Shown here: positions 1-7,848 of the stretch, one piece after another
Numbering within the stretch: the stretch's first letter is position 1
Layout: the number at the start of each line of letters is the position of its first letter
Assembly: GCA_938014215.1 (NCBI GenBank)
Contig: CALLRW010000016.1
Location: 1-64,000 of the forward strand
Reading direction: 5' to 3'
Length of the DNA: 64,000 nt
From: an uncultured Alistipes sp.
Lineage (GTDB): Bacteria; Bacteroidota; Bacteroidia; Bacteroidales; Rikenellaceae
Notes under the pieces: generated by a model
Databases searched by the model: none
What the model saw: only the letters and a program-made list of their open reading frames with translations
Told to the model about the DNA's origin: nothing
Program-made: the position numbers and the translations under genes

Positions 1-60
1 AAAGTTGTTCCTTTGTCAACACCATAAGTCTACTCTTTTTTAGTTTTTGTTGGTTCGTCA

Positions 61-95
61 CTACAAATCTAAAAAATCTGTAGACTTTTTTATTT
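61..95 (+). terminator. Possible weak terminator at left edge
   Basis: A short imperfect hairpin (CTACAAAT pairing with a downstream ATCTGTAG-like arm, one mismatch) is followed by a T-rich run. It would end rightward transcription entering from outside the window. The stem is short and the assignment is weak. Confidence 0.25.
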
Positions 96-1809
96 ATTCC
101 TCCCTAGACACACTATTTGGAACAGTATCTGGCATGACGGTGAGTGGTGTGAATGTGATTTTATGGTTGTTGATGGTGTTCTTTGTTTCGAGCGTACGGA
201 ACTCCATGCGCTGCGTGTTGTATTCCTCGACCTGATAGTCGGCTGCATCGGCACCTCCGACCTCGATCTCGAAGCGATAGGCCCGTTCGAAGAGCGGATT
301 GAGTATGTAGACATAGATCTCCTCTCCGCACTTGACGGCGTAGGACTCCAGTCCGCGGATCGAGGTCCTGACCGGAACCTTCTCAAAGGTGGCACCTCCG
401 GCTGCCATCATCCGGTTGGTGATCGTGCTGACCGACTTGTAGATCCAGTCCATGTTGCGCTCGTCGAAGAACTCCCACCACCACGTCATCGGGTAGATCG
501 GCGTCTGGTTGAAGGCTCCGTACCACAATCCGCGGCGAAGGTCGAAGTCGAAGAAGAAACCGATCGAATGGTCGAGGTTGTTCCAGTCCCAGTCGAATCC
601 GAACTCACCGATCACATAGGGCTTCTCCCACAGCGTTGTGGCCGTGCGGATCAGTTTCGGAATGCTGTCGATGTTGCGGTAGATGTGAATCTGGTTCAGG
701 TCCATATCCTTCATGTCGAAGATGCCTTCGATCAGACGGTGCGATACGGAGGTGGTGACAAGGTGCTTGTAGGGATCGATCGATTTCAGATAGGTGGCCA
801 TCTCCTGATGCCAGTCGGCAATGTCGCGCGAGGGGATGGTTGGGCGAATGACCTGTGTACCCTGGTATTGGGCGTTGTCCACCTCGTTCCAGAACTCCCA
901 GAAGGCGACGCTGCGGCTGTATCCCCAACGGGCTACCAGATAACGGAGGCGATCCTTGTAGCGGGTCTTGGCCTCGGGCGAAGTGAAGAAATCGCCGGGT
1001 TTTTCACAAGGACCGCCGTTGATGGCGTTGTAGGGATTTGAATCCCATCCGCTGCCGGCGATGAAGCTGCCGTGGGCATCGATGGCCATCATGTTGTAGA
1101 CGTTGTACTTCTCGAAGAGTTCGACAATCTGATCGAGTCGCTGGATCGGATCCCGGTAGAGGGTGTTGTTGGACCATTGATCCTTGTGTCCCTTGAAATC
1201 CTTGGAGCTCTCGTTCCAGCGCCATTCGTTCGGATAGGTCGATGACTGGAGCCATGTGCGGATGAAGTTGACGCCGTTGGCCGCGAGTTTCGGCAGCAGG
1301 TAGTCGTACGTGTACTTCGGATTCTTGCCCGGACGCGGATCGCGGTTGATGTTCTCGCCGATGCCGCGGATCTTCTTTCCGGTGTCGAAATTCAATGTCC
1401 AGGGACCGACCTCGGTGATGAATCCGTCGTGGTCCGACGCCGAAACCGTGAAGTGCAGACTTTTCGACCGGGAGGAACCTTTTCGCGATTTCAACTGCAC
1501 GTAGCAGCTGTACTCGCCTGTTTCGGCGGGTGAGTAACGGGCTTTCCACTGTCGGTCGCCTTCCCAATAGCAGGGCAGGATCTGTCGCTTGCCCGACGGG
1601 TTGGTGATATACATGTCCATCTTCACCTCTTTCGAATCGTAGGGGTTGGTGAAATCGGCGTTGACATCGATGTCGAACTCGACCTTTTCATAAGTGCGGG
1701 CCTCGTCGGTCAAGCGTGTGAACGAGGTGATTTTCTGTGCGAAAGCCGGTGCGGAGACAAAGGTCGCAAGCAGCGCTGTTGCCAGAATTCTTGAGAGTTT
1801 TCTGTTCAT
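94..1809 (-). CDS. Secreted DUF5060-type clan GH-A glycoside hydrolase
   Basis: A 571-residue exported protein with a Sec signal peptide at residues 1-24 (cut after AFA). Residues 27-123 look like the beta-sandwich DUF5060 domain, and the rest is a (beta/alpha)8 barrel of the cellulase-like clan GH-A type. The putative acid/base is E309 in EFWNEVDN and the nucleophile E402 in IGEFGFD, both in the expected sequence setting. A second copy of this architecture lies at 19621-21279. The substrate cannot be read from the sequence; the surrounding mannan genes suggest a beta-mannoside or glucomannan linkage. There is no lipobox, so it is probably periplasmic or secreted. It stands alone, divergent from the aldo/keto reductase, and its upstream region lacks the half-sites found at the other mannan promoters. 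Confidence 0.85.
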   Translation of the reverse strand: MNRKLSRILATALLATFVSAPAFAQKITSFTRLTDEARTYEKVEFDIDVNADFTNPYDSKEVKMDMYITNPSGKRQILPCYWEGDRQWKARYSPAETGEYSCYVQLKSRKGSSRSKSLHFTVSASDHDGFITEVGPWTLNFDTGKKIRGIGENINRDPRPGKNPKYTYDYLLPKLAANGVNFIRTWLQSSTYPNEWRWNESSKDFKGHKDQWSNNTLYRDPIQRLDQIVELFEKYNVYNMMAIDAHGSFIAGSGWDSNPYNAINGGPCEKPGDFFTSPEAKTRYKDRLRYLVARWGYSRSVAFWEFWNEVDNAQYQGTQVIRPTIPSRDIADWHQEMATYLKSIDPYKHLVTTSVSHRLIEGIFDMKDMDLNQIHIYRNIDSIPKLIRTATTLWEKPYVIGEFGFDWDWNNLDHSIGFFFDFDLRRGLWYGAFNQTPIYPMTWWWEFFDERNMDWIYKSVSTITNRMMAAGGATFEKVPVRTSIRGLESYAVKCGEEIYVYILNPLFERAYRFEIEVGGADAADYQVEEYNTQRMEFRTLETKNTINNHKITFTPLTVMPDTVPNSVSREE

Positions 1810-1950
1810 CTTTTTGAGTTTTGGGTTTTGTTTCGGAATGAACCCCTTCCTTGACGTTTGAAATGGAACAGGAAATGACGGAATTACATTAGTCGCTTTA
1901 TCAATCTTTATTTAACTTCGAATCAAATTCTAACCTTAAAGACTTGTTTT

Positions 1951-2955
1951 ATGATTCAACCTGTTTATCAGCCGGATCCGTCGCGTTATGACAATGGAAT
2001 GTCGTATCGTCGTTCCGGGAAAAGCGGTATTCTGCTGCCGGCCCTTTCGCTCGGACTGTGGCACAACTTCGGCAGCATGCAGTCCTTTTCGAATGTCTGC
2101 CGCATGGCCTGCTACGCCTTTGACCACGGTATTGTCCACTTCGATCTGGCGAACAACTACGGCCCGGATTACGGTACGGCCGAGGAGAACTTCGGGCGTC
2201 TGATGGAGCATGCCCTGCGGCCCTATCGCGACGAACTCTTCATCTCTTCGAAGGCCGGTTACGACATGTGGCCCGGTCCCTACGGAAACTGGGGGTCGCG
2301 CAAATACCTCATGGCCAGCCTCGATCAGACGCTTCGTCGGACGAAACTCGACTATGTCGATATCTTCTACTCCCACCGTTTCGACCCCGTGACGCCGCTC
2401 GAGGAGACGCTTCAGGCGCTGGTCGACATCGTCCGCAGCGGCAAGGCGCTCTATGTCGGCATCTCGCGTTATCCGCTGGAGGCGGCCCGTTTCGCTTTCC
2501 GCTATCTGGCCGAACGCGACGTGCCGTGTCTGCTGTTCCAGGACCGTTACAACCTCTTTGATCGCGAGCCCGAGACGTCGGGTGTCCTGTCGCTTGCGGC
2601 CGAATCCGGCTGCGGGTTCATCGTCTTCTCGCCGCTGGCCCAGGGCCTGCTGACCAATCGCTACCTGAACGGCATCCCGCAGGATTCGCGTATGGCTACA
2701 AGCGGCTCGTTGAATCGCAGCGATCTCTCCGAAGAGAAGCTGGCCCGGATTCGGGCTCTCAACGAACTGGCTCAGCAGCGCGGACAGACGTTGGCCGAAA
2801 TGTCGCTGGCCTGGCTGTTGCGCGATGAGCGGATCTCCTCGGTGATCATCGGGGCCAGCTCGGTTGCCCAGATCGAGGACAACCTTAAGGCGCTGCGCAA
2901 TACAACCTTCTCGTCGGAGGAACTGGCCGAGATCGATCGGCTGTCGATCGGATAG
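1951..2955 (+). CDS. Aldo/keto reductase, YghZ/GPR-like
   Basis: A 334-residue cytoplasmic NADPH-dependent oxidoreductase of the aldo/keto reductase family, closest in style to the L-glyceraldehyde-3-phosphate reductase (YghZ/Gpr) group. Visible hallmarks are the catalytic Asp and Tyr in the DLANNYG segment (about residues 70-76), the Lys in ISSKAGYD, the NWGSRKYL segment and the C-terminal cofactor region IIGASSVAQIEDNLKAL. Length fits the family. It is a single gene between two leftward glycosidase units and ends in a strong convergent terminator. Its role in the mannan locus is not evident; reduction of a sugar-derived aldehyde is possible, but this is inference. Confidence 0.85.
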   Translation: MIQPVYQPDPSRYDNGMSYRRSGKSGILLPALSLGLWHNFGSMQSFSNVCRMACYAFDHGIVHFDLANNYGPDYGTAEENFGRLMEHALRPYRDELFISSKAGYDMWPGPYGNWGSRKYLMASLDQTLRRTKLDYVDIFYSHRFDPVTPLEETLQALVDIVRSGKALYVGISRYPLEAARFAFRYLAERDVPCLLFQDRYNLFDREPETSGVLSLAAESGCGFIVFSPLAQGLLTNRYLNGIPQDSRMATSGSLNRSDLSEEKLARIRALNELAQQRGQTLAEMSLAWLLRDERISSVIIGASSVAQIEDNLKALRNTTFSSEELAEIDRLSIG

Positions 2956-2974
2956 GAGCGGTCGGATCGTGTTG

Positions 2975-3010
2975 AAAAAGAGTGCCGGAAACTCCGGCAC
3001 TCTTTTTTTT
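2975..3010. terminator. Bidirectional rho-independent terminator
   Basis: A perfect stem, AAAGAGTGCCGGA / TCCGGCACTCTTT, with A and T tracts on either side sits between the convergent aldo/keto reductase and GH26 genes. It can act in both directions. Confidence 0.9.
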
Positions 3011-3019
3011 GCGGCGCCG

Positions 3020-4153
3020 CTATTTGAGCCGATACCGACCGTTGACAAGTTCGATCTCGTCGAGGGTCAGTGTCCGCGGATCATTGTAGATGTTGCGGAC
3101 GGCCTCCTCGGAGGTGTGGCTGTCGGTCTTCTGGCTGTTGATGAAGTAGCCCCAGACCATGAACCACGACCAGTTGGGCTGATTGTGGTAGCTCGTCGGA
3201 TCGGGCAGCTGCCCGACTTCGCCCAGCGCAATCAGTTTATCGCCCGCCAGCGCCTGCAGATCGTCGTGGTGCGACTGCTTGTAGTCCCGGTGGTAGACAT
3301 CGGCTGCGAGGACGTCGACATAGTCCGAGCCCGGATAGTAATCGGCGTAGGGACCCGCCTCGTCACCCTTCTTGTCGCGCGGGGCGTTGGTGTTCCAGAC
3401 CCACAGCAGGTTGTTGAGCTTGTGGACCCGGGTGAAGTAGTCGTAGGTCATGATCCACAGCTTCTTGAAGCCGTTTTCGCCGGGCTTGTTGCACCACCAG
3501 AACCAGACGCCGTTCATCTCGTGGTAGGGGCGCCACAGGATCGGAATCCCCGCATCGCGCAGCTGTTTGAGGTAGGGGATAACTGTATCCATCTGCCGCT
3601 TCCATTGCGTATTGAGCGGAGTTCCGTCGGTGGTGAGTTCGGCCCAGACCTCCTCCGAGGGGCGGTTCTGCCAGGTCCAGATCGAGGCTCCGTTGCAGTC
3701 GTTGCACTCCGACGGGAAGCAGCAGTGCCACATCAGCGTGATGATGCGCCCTTCGGCATAGCGTTGCTTGATCTCCTCGACGAGGCTCTGGCGCAGCTCT
3801 TCGGTCGAGCGGCCGTTGAGCAGACACTCGCCCCAGGGTGAGGTCAGGTTCATCGGCCCGCAGTGGTGGTAGTCGGCGACGTTGTCACCCAGGGCATTGA
3901 AACTGAAATCGCTGCCCCAGACGACCGGTCGTTTGCCCGTGATGGAGTAGACCACCGAGTCGTAACGGTGGGGATCGCTGATGAAGTTGTGTTGTCCGGC
4001 GAGCGTATATTTGCCGCGGATCGAGTAGAGGAATTCAAGCAGTTGGCGGGCTTCGGGCGAAGCCTCCGGATTGACCGGTTCAACGGTCGTGCGGCTTGTC
4101 GAGCAGCCGGTTGCCAGGGCAACGGTCATCAGCAGGGTGATCAGACGTTTCAT
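3020..4153 (-). CDS. GH26 endo-beta-1,4-mannanase, lipoprotein
   Basis: A 377-residue lipoprotein with lipobox LATGC (Cys17), so it is membrane-anchored and possibly surface-exposed. The catalytic domain fills residues 30-377 and shows GH26 signatures: acid/base E212 in WRPYHEMNGVWFWW and nucleophile E312 in ALGEVGQLPD. The WRPYHEMNG form is typical of true mannanases. It should cleave internal beta-1,4-mannosidic bonds, or release mannobiose from chain ends. It is second in a two-gene leftward operon, nine bases after the GH26 gene 4163-5302, and is driven by promoter P1. It differs clearly in sequence from the other three GH26 modules in the locus, so their specificities are probably complementary. 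Confidence 0.93.
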   Translation of the reverse strand: MKRLITLLMTVALATGCSTSRTTVEPVNPEASPEARQLLEFLYSIRGKYTLAGQHNFISDPHRYDSVVYSITGKRPVVWGSDFSFNALGDNVADYHHCGPMNLTSPWGECLLNGRSTEELRQSLVEEIKQRYAEGRIITLMWHCCFPSECNDCNGASIWTWQNRPSEEVWAELTTDGTPLNTQWKRQMDTVIPYLKQLRDAGIPILWRPYHEMNGVWFWWCNKPGENGFKKLWIMTYDYFTRVHKLNNLLWVWNTNAPRDKKGDEAGPYADYYPGSDYVDVLAADVYHRDYKQSHHDDLQALAGDKLIALGEVGQLPDPTSYHNQPNWSWFMVWGYFINSQKTDSHTSEEAVRNIYNDPRTLTLDEIELVNGRYRLK

Positions 4154-4162
4154 GGCTCGGAA

Positions 4163-5302
4163 TTATTTGACGGTGACGTTGCGGGGCATCGTGTACATGT
4201 CGGGCAGATCCTGCTCGAAGAGGGTCCATGGATCCTGGAAGAAGAGCTTGAAGTCGGCAGCCGAAGCATCCGACGGATAGGGACCGAAGGCATGACGCGT
4301 GCTTTCGTTGCGCCAGGCCACGACCATGCTGCAATGGCGTCCCTTGAGGGCCGGCAGCACGTCATGGGTCCAGTAGTCGGACGTGTGGTTGTTTTCCAGC
4401 CCCGTCTCGGTTACGCCGACCGGCTTGCCAAGCTTGGCGGAGAGCCCGACGATCGCCTTCACGTTCGATTCAAAGGCGGCGCGATTGCGGCCGTGGTAGC
4501 AGTCCATGCCGAGAAAGTCGACCCATTCGTCACCCGGCCAGCGGAACAGCAGCCGCTCCTCGGTATCCTTGTAGACGGCATCCATCTGCGGGGAGATGGC
4601 GTAGATGACGTTGTGAATCCCTTTCGTGTCGCGCAGGTAGCTGACGATGAAGCGCCAGAAGGCGATGAACTCCTCGTCGGTCGTGGCCGAACGTCCCCAC
4701 CAGTTCCAGGTCTGGGTGTGTTCGTGCAGCGGGCGGAAGATGACGGGAATCGGGCGGCCCTTTTCGTCGACCATCTTGCGGAAGGCCTCGGCAACCTGAT
4801 CCAGCCGGGCCTTGTACTTGAGATTCATGGGCGAACCCTCCTGCAGAATCTGGTCGACGACCTTGGTGTTGTCCCACGCCGTGCCGACGGGATATTTCTT
4901 GCCGGGGCCTTCGGTCAGCGGATTGTTCTGGTGCCAGACCAGCATGCAGACTCCGCCCCGTTTGTAGGCCTCGCGGATGTGCTGGATCTTGGTGTCGTTG
5001 ATGCCGGCCATGTCCAGGCTGTAGACCGCCGGATGGGAGCCGGTGATGTCCTTGACATCGGAGCGATCCTTGTCGCCTTTCCATCCGACGCCGTACGACG
5101 GGTAGTCGTGGTGGCCGAACAGAACGCCGTCGAAGCCAATGCACCACAGATTGGCATAGAGCGCCTTGGTTTCGGGGGTGGCATCGGGATCGACCATCCG
5201 CAGGGTGATTTTTTCGGGGGCTTTGAGCCGTTTACCTTTGCCCTGGACCCATCCAAAGGGGAGGAGGGCCAAACAGAGGGCCAGCAGAAGCGTACGTTTC
5301 AT
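4163..5302 (-). CDS. GH26 beta-mannanase, secreted or periplasmic
   Basis: A 379-residue enzyme. The start is placed at the ATG opening a signal peptide (MKRTLLLALCLALLPFGWVQG); an upstream in-frame ATG would add 29 residues with no signal-peptide character. GH26 motifs are acid/base E194 in FRPLHEHTQTWNWWG and nucleophile E299 in GVTETGLEN, with LRMVDPDATPETKALYANLW near the N-terminus. There is no lipobox, so it is likely periplasmic, cutting imported manno-oligosaccharides. It is closely similar to the GH26 lipoprotein at 7849-9138 (shared LRMVDP, HEHTQ, LLFRWPGDEWVDF and DLPDMYTM segments), suggesting duplication followed by re-targeting to another compartment. It is first in the operon under P1 and has a leader of about 240 bases. 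Confidence 0.93.
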   Translation of the reverse strand: MKRTLLLALCLALLPFGWVQGKGKRLKAPEKITLRMVDPDATPETKALYANLWCIGFDGVLFGHHDYPSYGVGWKGDKDRSDVKDITGSHPAVYSLDMAGINDTKIQHIREAYKRGGVCMLVWHQNNPLTEGPGKKYPVGTAWDNTKVVDQILQEGSPMNLKYKARLDQVAEAFRKMVDEKGRPIPVIFRPLHEHTQTWNWWGRSATTDEEFIAFWRFIVSYLRDTKGIHNVIYAISPQMDAVYKDTEERLLFRWPGDEWVDFLGMDCYHGRNRAAFESNVKAIVGLSAKLGKPVGVTETGLENNHTSDYWTHDVLPALKGRHCSMVVAWRNESTRHAFGPYPSDASAADFKLFFQDPWTLFEQDLPDMYTMPRNVTVK

Positions 5303-5479
5303 GGCAGTTGGTTTGGGTTTGAAGTTGGTTTTGGAATATGATATCGGTTTTTCTGTTCGATTGGGTCTCGCCCCAACTCGATGTTGCAAGGTGTTTTTCA
5401 GGTGTCGGTATTCGTGGTTTTGACTGTCGGTTCACATACCTTTTTTATATATATGCCTGCATACGGAGATCGGCAGGTC

Positions 5480-5533
5480 GGAAATGTATCGATTTTTGAT
5501 CAGGAAAGTATCGATTCAATGATAAAAAAGTAT
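5480..5533 (+). repeat. Three direct half-sites phased at 22 bp
   Basis: Three copies of a 10-mer ending in GTAT occur on the + strand: GGAAATGTAT (5480-5489), AGGAAAGTAT (5502-5511) and AAAAAAGTAT (5524-5533). They are spaced exactly 22 bp, and the first two are also followed by CGATT. The last copy is identical to half-sites at the 36 kb promoters. They lie in the leader of the GH26 pair and upstream of the AraC-type gene, so autoregulation or DNA looping is possible. Confidence 0.65.
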
Positions 5534-5550
5534 CACTATCGAATCTTTGT

Positions 5551-5612
5551 CAAAGATAGGGATTCCTGCCCGCTTTCGTAAATACTATTTTGATCGATTA
5601 TAATCCTTTTTT
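5551..5612 (-). promoter_or_regulatory. Promoter P1 with paired operator half-sites (GH26 pair)
   Basis: Read on the minus strand, half-site AAAAAAGGAT (5612-5603) is followed 21 bp later by AAAATAGTAT (5591-5582). A 23-bp gap then leads to the -7 box TATCTTTG (5558-5551), which fits TAnnTTTG perfectly. The same spacing recurs at P2 and P3. Confidence 0.7.
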
Positions 5613-5705
5613 ACCCGAGACTTCGCAGGGCGTCGGCGTGTTCGGGTTTTCCTCTTTTTCGGATGGTCGGAGGCGGTTGGTGTTTTTTCGTAAGGAAGAT
5701 TTTTG

Positions 5706-5713
5706 TACCTTTG
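5706..5713 (+). promoter_or_regulatory. -7 box of the AraC-type regulator gene
   Basis: TACCTTTG fits the Bacteroidota TAnnTTTG consensus and lies 35 bases before the regulator start codon. No GTAT-type half-site lies at the spacing seen at P1 to P3. Confidence 0.6.
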
Positions 5714-5748
5714 TATGACAACCGTCCTACTTACCTAAACCTCTGACC

Positions 5749-6630
5749 ATGGAAATTCTGCGCGAAAATACTCCTTTGACTGACAATGACTGCTTTATGA
5801 TCTTTTCGCGCAAGAAAAGCGAGTTCGACTTCCCGCTCCATACCCATAAGGAGATGGAGCTGGGGCTGGTGATGAATGCGGCCGGAGCTTCGCGCGTGAT
5901 TGGGAATCACGTCGGAACGATCGATGATATCGATCTGGTGCTGGTCAACGGCGAGACGCCGCACGCCTGGTTTACCGATCAGTGCAAATCGAAGGAGATC
6001 TACGAAATTACGCTGCAGTTCAGCCTCGACCTGTTTCACGAAAAGTTTCTCAACCGGAATCCGATGGCCGCTCTGCGGCAGCTCTTCGAGGATGCCAAAC
6101 GCGGGGTGCTCTTCTCCCGCGAAGTGGCCTTGCAGGTCAAACCCCTGATTATTGCCCTTTACGATCAGAGTTCGGCCGGCGGCATGAAGCCGCTGCTCGA
6201 CATGTTGTCGATCCTGAACATCCTCTCCCTGACTACCGACCGGCAGATGCTCTCCGACGTGACGTTTGTCCACAAACAGATGAAATCGCTCCATTCGGCC
6301 CGTCTGGAGTCGGTTTTTGCCTACATGAATCAGAACTTCAACCGTCAGATTGCCCTGCGGGATGTGGCCGAAATGATCAACATGTCCGAGGTGTCGTTCA
6401 GCCGCTTCATCAAGAAGGCCACCGGGCAGAGCTTCATCGATACGCTGACCGAGATCCGACTGGGGCATGTGACTCGTATGCTGATCGATACGGACATGAC
6501 CATTGCCGAGATCGCCTTCTGCTGCGGATTCAACAATATGGCCAATTTCAACCGGATCTTCAAACGCAAGAAGGGAATGCCTCCCCATCAGTTCCGGACG
6601 ATGTATATCCACAAAAAGATCTATGTCTGA
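5749..6630 (+). CDS. AraC-family transcriptional regulator
   Basis: A 293-residue cytoplasmic regulator. The N-terminal ~160 residues form a cupin-like sensor (FDFPLHTHKEMELGLVMNAAG, then NGETPHAWF), and the C-terminal ~100 residues carry two helix-turn-helix motifs of the AraC type (IALRDVAEMINMSEVSFSRFIKKATG and MTIAEIAFCCGFNNMANFNRIFKRKKGMPP). Such proteins bind a sugar through the cupin and activate from direct-repeat half-sites. It is encoded between the GH26 pair and the main SusCD operon and is the only specific regulator in the locus. It is therefore the natural candidate to bind the 21-bp-spaced half-sites at P1 to P4. Most polysaccharide loci in this phylum use hybrid two-component or SusR-type sensors or sigma/anti-sigma pairs, so an AraC sensor is less common. 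Confidence 0.92.
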   Translation: MEILRENTPLTDNDCFMIFSRKKSEFDFPLHTHKEMELGLVMNAAGASRVIGNHVGTIDDIDLVLVNGETPHAWFTDQCKSKEIYEITLQFSLDLFHEKFLNRNPMAALRQLFEDAKRGVLFSREVALQVKPLIIALYDQSSAGGMKPLLDMLSILNILSLTTDRQMLSDVTFVHKQMKSLHSARLESVFAYMNQNFNRQIALRDVAEMINMSEVSFSRFIKKATGQSFIDTLTEIRLGHVTRMLIDTDMTIAEIAFCCGFNNMANFNRIFKRKKGMPPHQFRTMYIHKKIYV

Positions 6631-6661
6631 GGCCGTCGGATGCCCGATGTCGGGATAAGTC

Positions 6662-6723
6662 CGTTTTGTATTGGTTTTTGTTAAAAACATATAATTGCAA
6701 TAGTTGGTTTTTGCGTAAGTTTG
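6662..6723 (+). promoter_or_regulatory. Promoter P2 with paired operator half-sites (main SusCD operon)
   Basis: CGTTTTGTAT (6662-6671) and AAAAACATAT (6683-6692) are spaced 21 bp. The second ends 23 bp before the -7 box TAAGTTTG (6716-6723). Transcription would begin near 6728, giving a leader of about 100 bases before the lipoprotein gene. Confidence 0.7.
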
Positions 6724-6829
6724 TACAACTGCAAGAAGCAAGTTGTCCGGATCCTGCGTCTGCCGTAATCCCGGGTCCGTTCGATTGGTCTTGTTTGGAT
6801 GTGTGAACTAACCTAAATCAACTAACTCT

Positions 6830-7837
6830 ATGCAAAAAATCTATCCCTTATTCTTCTGTGCGTTGCAGGGACTGCTGCTGGTTGGCTGTTATCAGAATGA
6901 GTCAACGGCCCCGGATATGGTGGATCCCTGGTTGCGCGAGCGTACGCCGTTGAGCTTTCGCGTGGAGGGTCAGGTAGGTGCTGCTGTCATTACCGACGAC
7001 TGGCGTCACGACGATGTCGGAACGATCAACTTCCAGCTGGTTACCCAGACCATCGAAGACATGTCGCGCGTGAAGGTCGAGCAGATCGAACTCCAATACA
7101 ATGCGACGGCTTCGGTTCAGGCCGGCTCCACGATCGATCTGAGCAGCGGCTCCTGTGAGATTGTCGTGACGGCCGAGAACGGTGAGACCCGGACCTACAC
7201 CGTCTCCTACTATCCCTTCATCGAGCCTTTCGAGGGAGTCTACGACCTGGATTACGATGTCGAGAACCACGACGAATCTCAGTACGAAAACGGCGATGCC
7301 TTTGCCCTGTGGTTCTTCGGCGGCTCGAACGACGGTTGCTATTGCCAGTCGCTGATGTGGAAGCAGTGGAACTGGGAGGGCGGTTACAAACCGCTGGTCG
7401 AGGACGACAACATCATCACCATTACGCTCGAAGGGGTCGATGCCGAGACCGGTGACACCTATGGGAAGTGCATCAACGATGCAGGCCCCGACGGCAAGTA
7501 TGCCAATTTCTACTGGGTCAACAACGGCGGTCATGACCTGAAGAAATTCTACCGCTGCATTCCCGAGGGCGAAAGCTCGTGGCGAAAGGACGGTACGACC
7601 GGTCTGATCACCTTTACGGCCAATGACGGCACGGCCCACACGGCGACCTTCTACAGCGAGCCGACGACGCTGACCTATTCGCAGAGCGGCAAGACGTTCA
7701 ACTGCGAGATCCACTACCAGGGTCTCGAATTCCCCGTTGCGGGAACGCCCATGCCCGGCTGGTCGGACTATTCGGATTTTGACAAGTACGTCCAGAATCC
7801 GCAGAAATTCATCGTCAAACTGAAGAAACGTTCCTGA
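6830..7837 (+). CDS. Surface lipoprotein, candidate glycan-binding protein
   Basis: A 335-residue lipoprotein (lipobox LVGC, Cys20), first gene of the main operon under P2. After the signal there is a beta-rich Ig-like stretch (about residues 38-145), then a Trp- and Tyr-rich region with SLMWKQWNWEGGY and FYWVNNGGHDLKKFYRC. Exposed aromatics of this kind are common in carbohydrate-binding surface proteins. I do not recognise a named family. A position beside a GH26 lipoprotein and upstream of SusC fits a surface glycan-binding protein, but binding is inferred only from context and composition. No catalytic glutamate motif is visible. Confidence 0.7.
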   Translation: MQKIYPLFFCALQGLLLVGCYQNESTAPDMVDPWLRERTPLSFRVEGQVGAAVITDDWRHDDVGTINFQLVTQTIEDMSRVKVEQIELQYNATASVQAGSTIDLSSGSCEIVVTAENGETRTYTVSYYPFIEPFEGVYDLDYDVENHDESQYENGDAFALWFFGGSNDGCYCQSLMWKQWNWEGGYKPLVEDDNIITITLEGVDAETGDTYGKCINDAGPDGKYANFYWVNNGGHDLKKFYRCIPEGESSWRKDGTTGLITFTANDGTAHTATFYSEPTTLTYSQSGKTFNCEIHYQGLEFPVAGTPMPGWSDYSDFDKYVQNPQKFIVKLKKRS

Positions 7838-7848
7838 TTCCCTGTCGT

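Larger units (their letters stand above)
5303..5748. other. Divergent regulatory intergenic region (GH26 pair / AraC regulator)
   Basis: This 446-base AT-rich stretch contains no convincing gene. It holds P1 for the leftward GH26 pair, a three-copy half-site array at 5480-5533, a perfect inverted repeat ATCTTTG-T-CAAAGAT at 5543-5557 overlapping the P1 -7 box, and the -7 box of the AraC-type gene at 5706-5713. The long GH26 leader (about 5303-5546) has no recognisable riboswitch. Confidence 0.8.

Noticed and set aside
47..235. Short plus-strand reading frame at the left edge
   Set aside because: Mostly antisense to the DUF5060 hydrolase 3' end, no coding signal.
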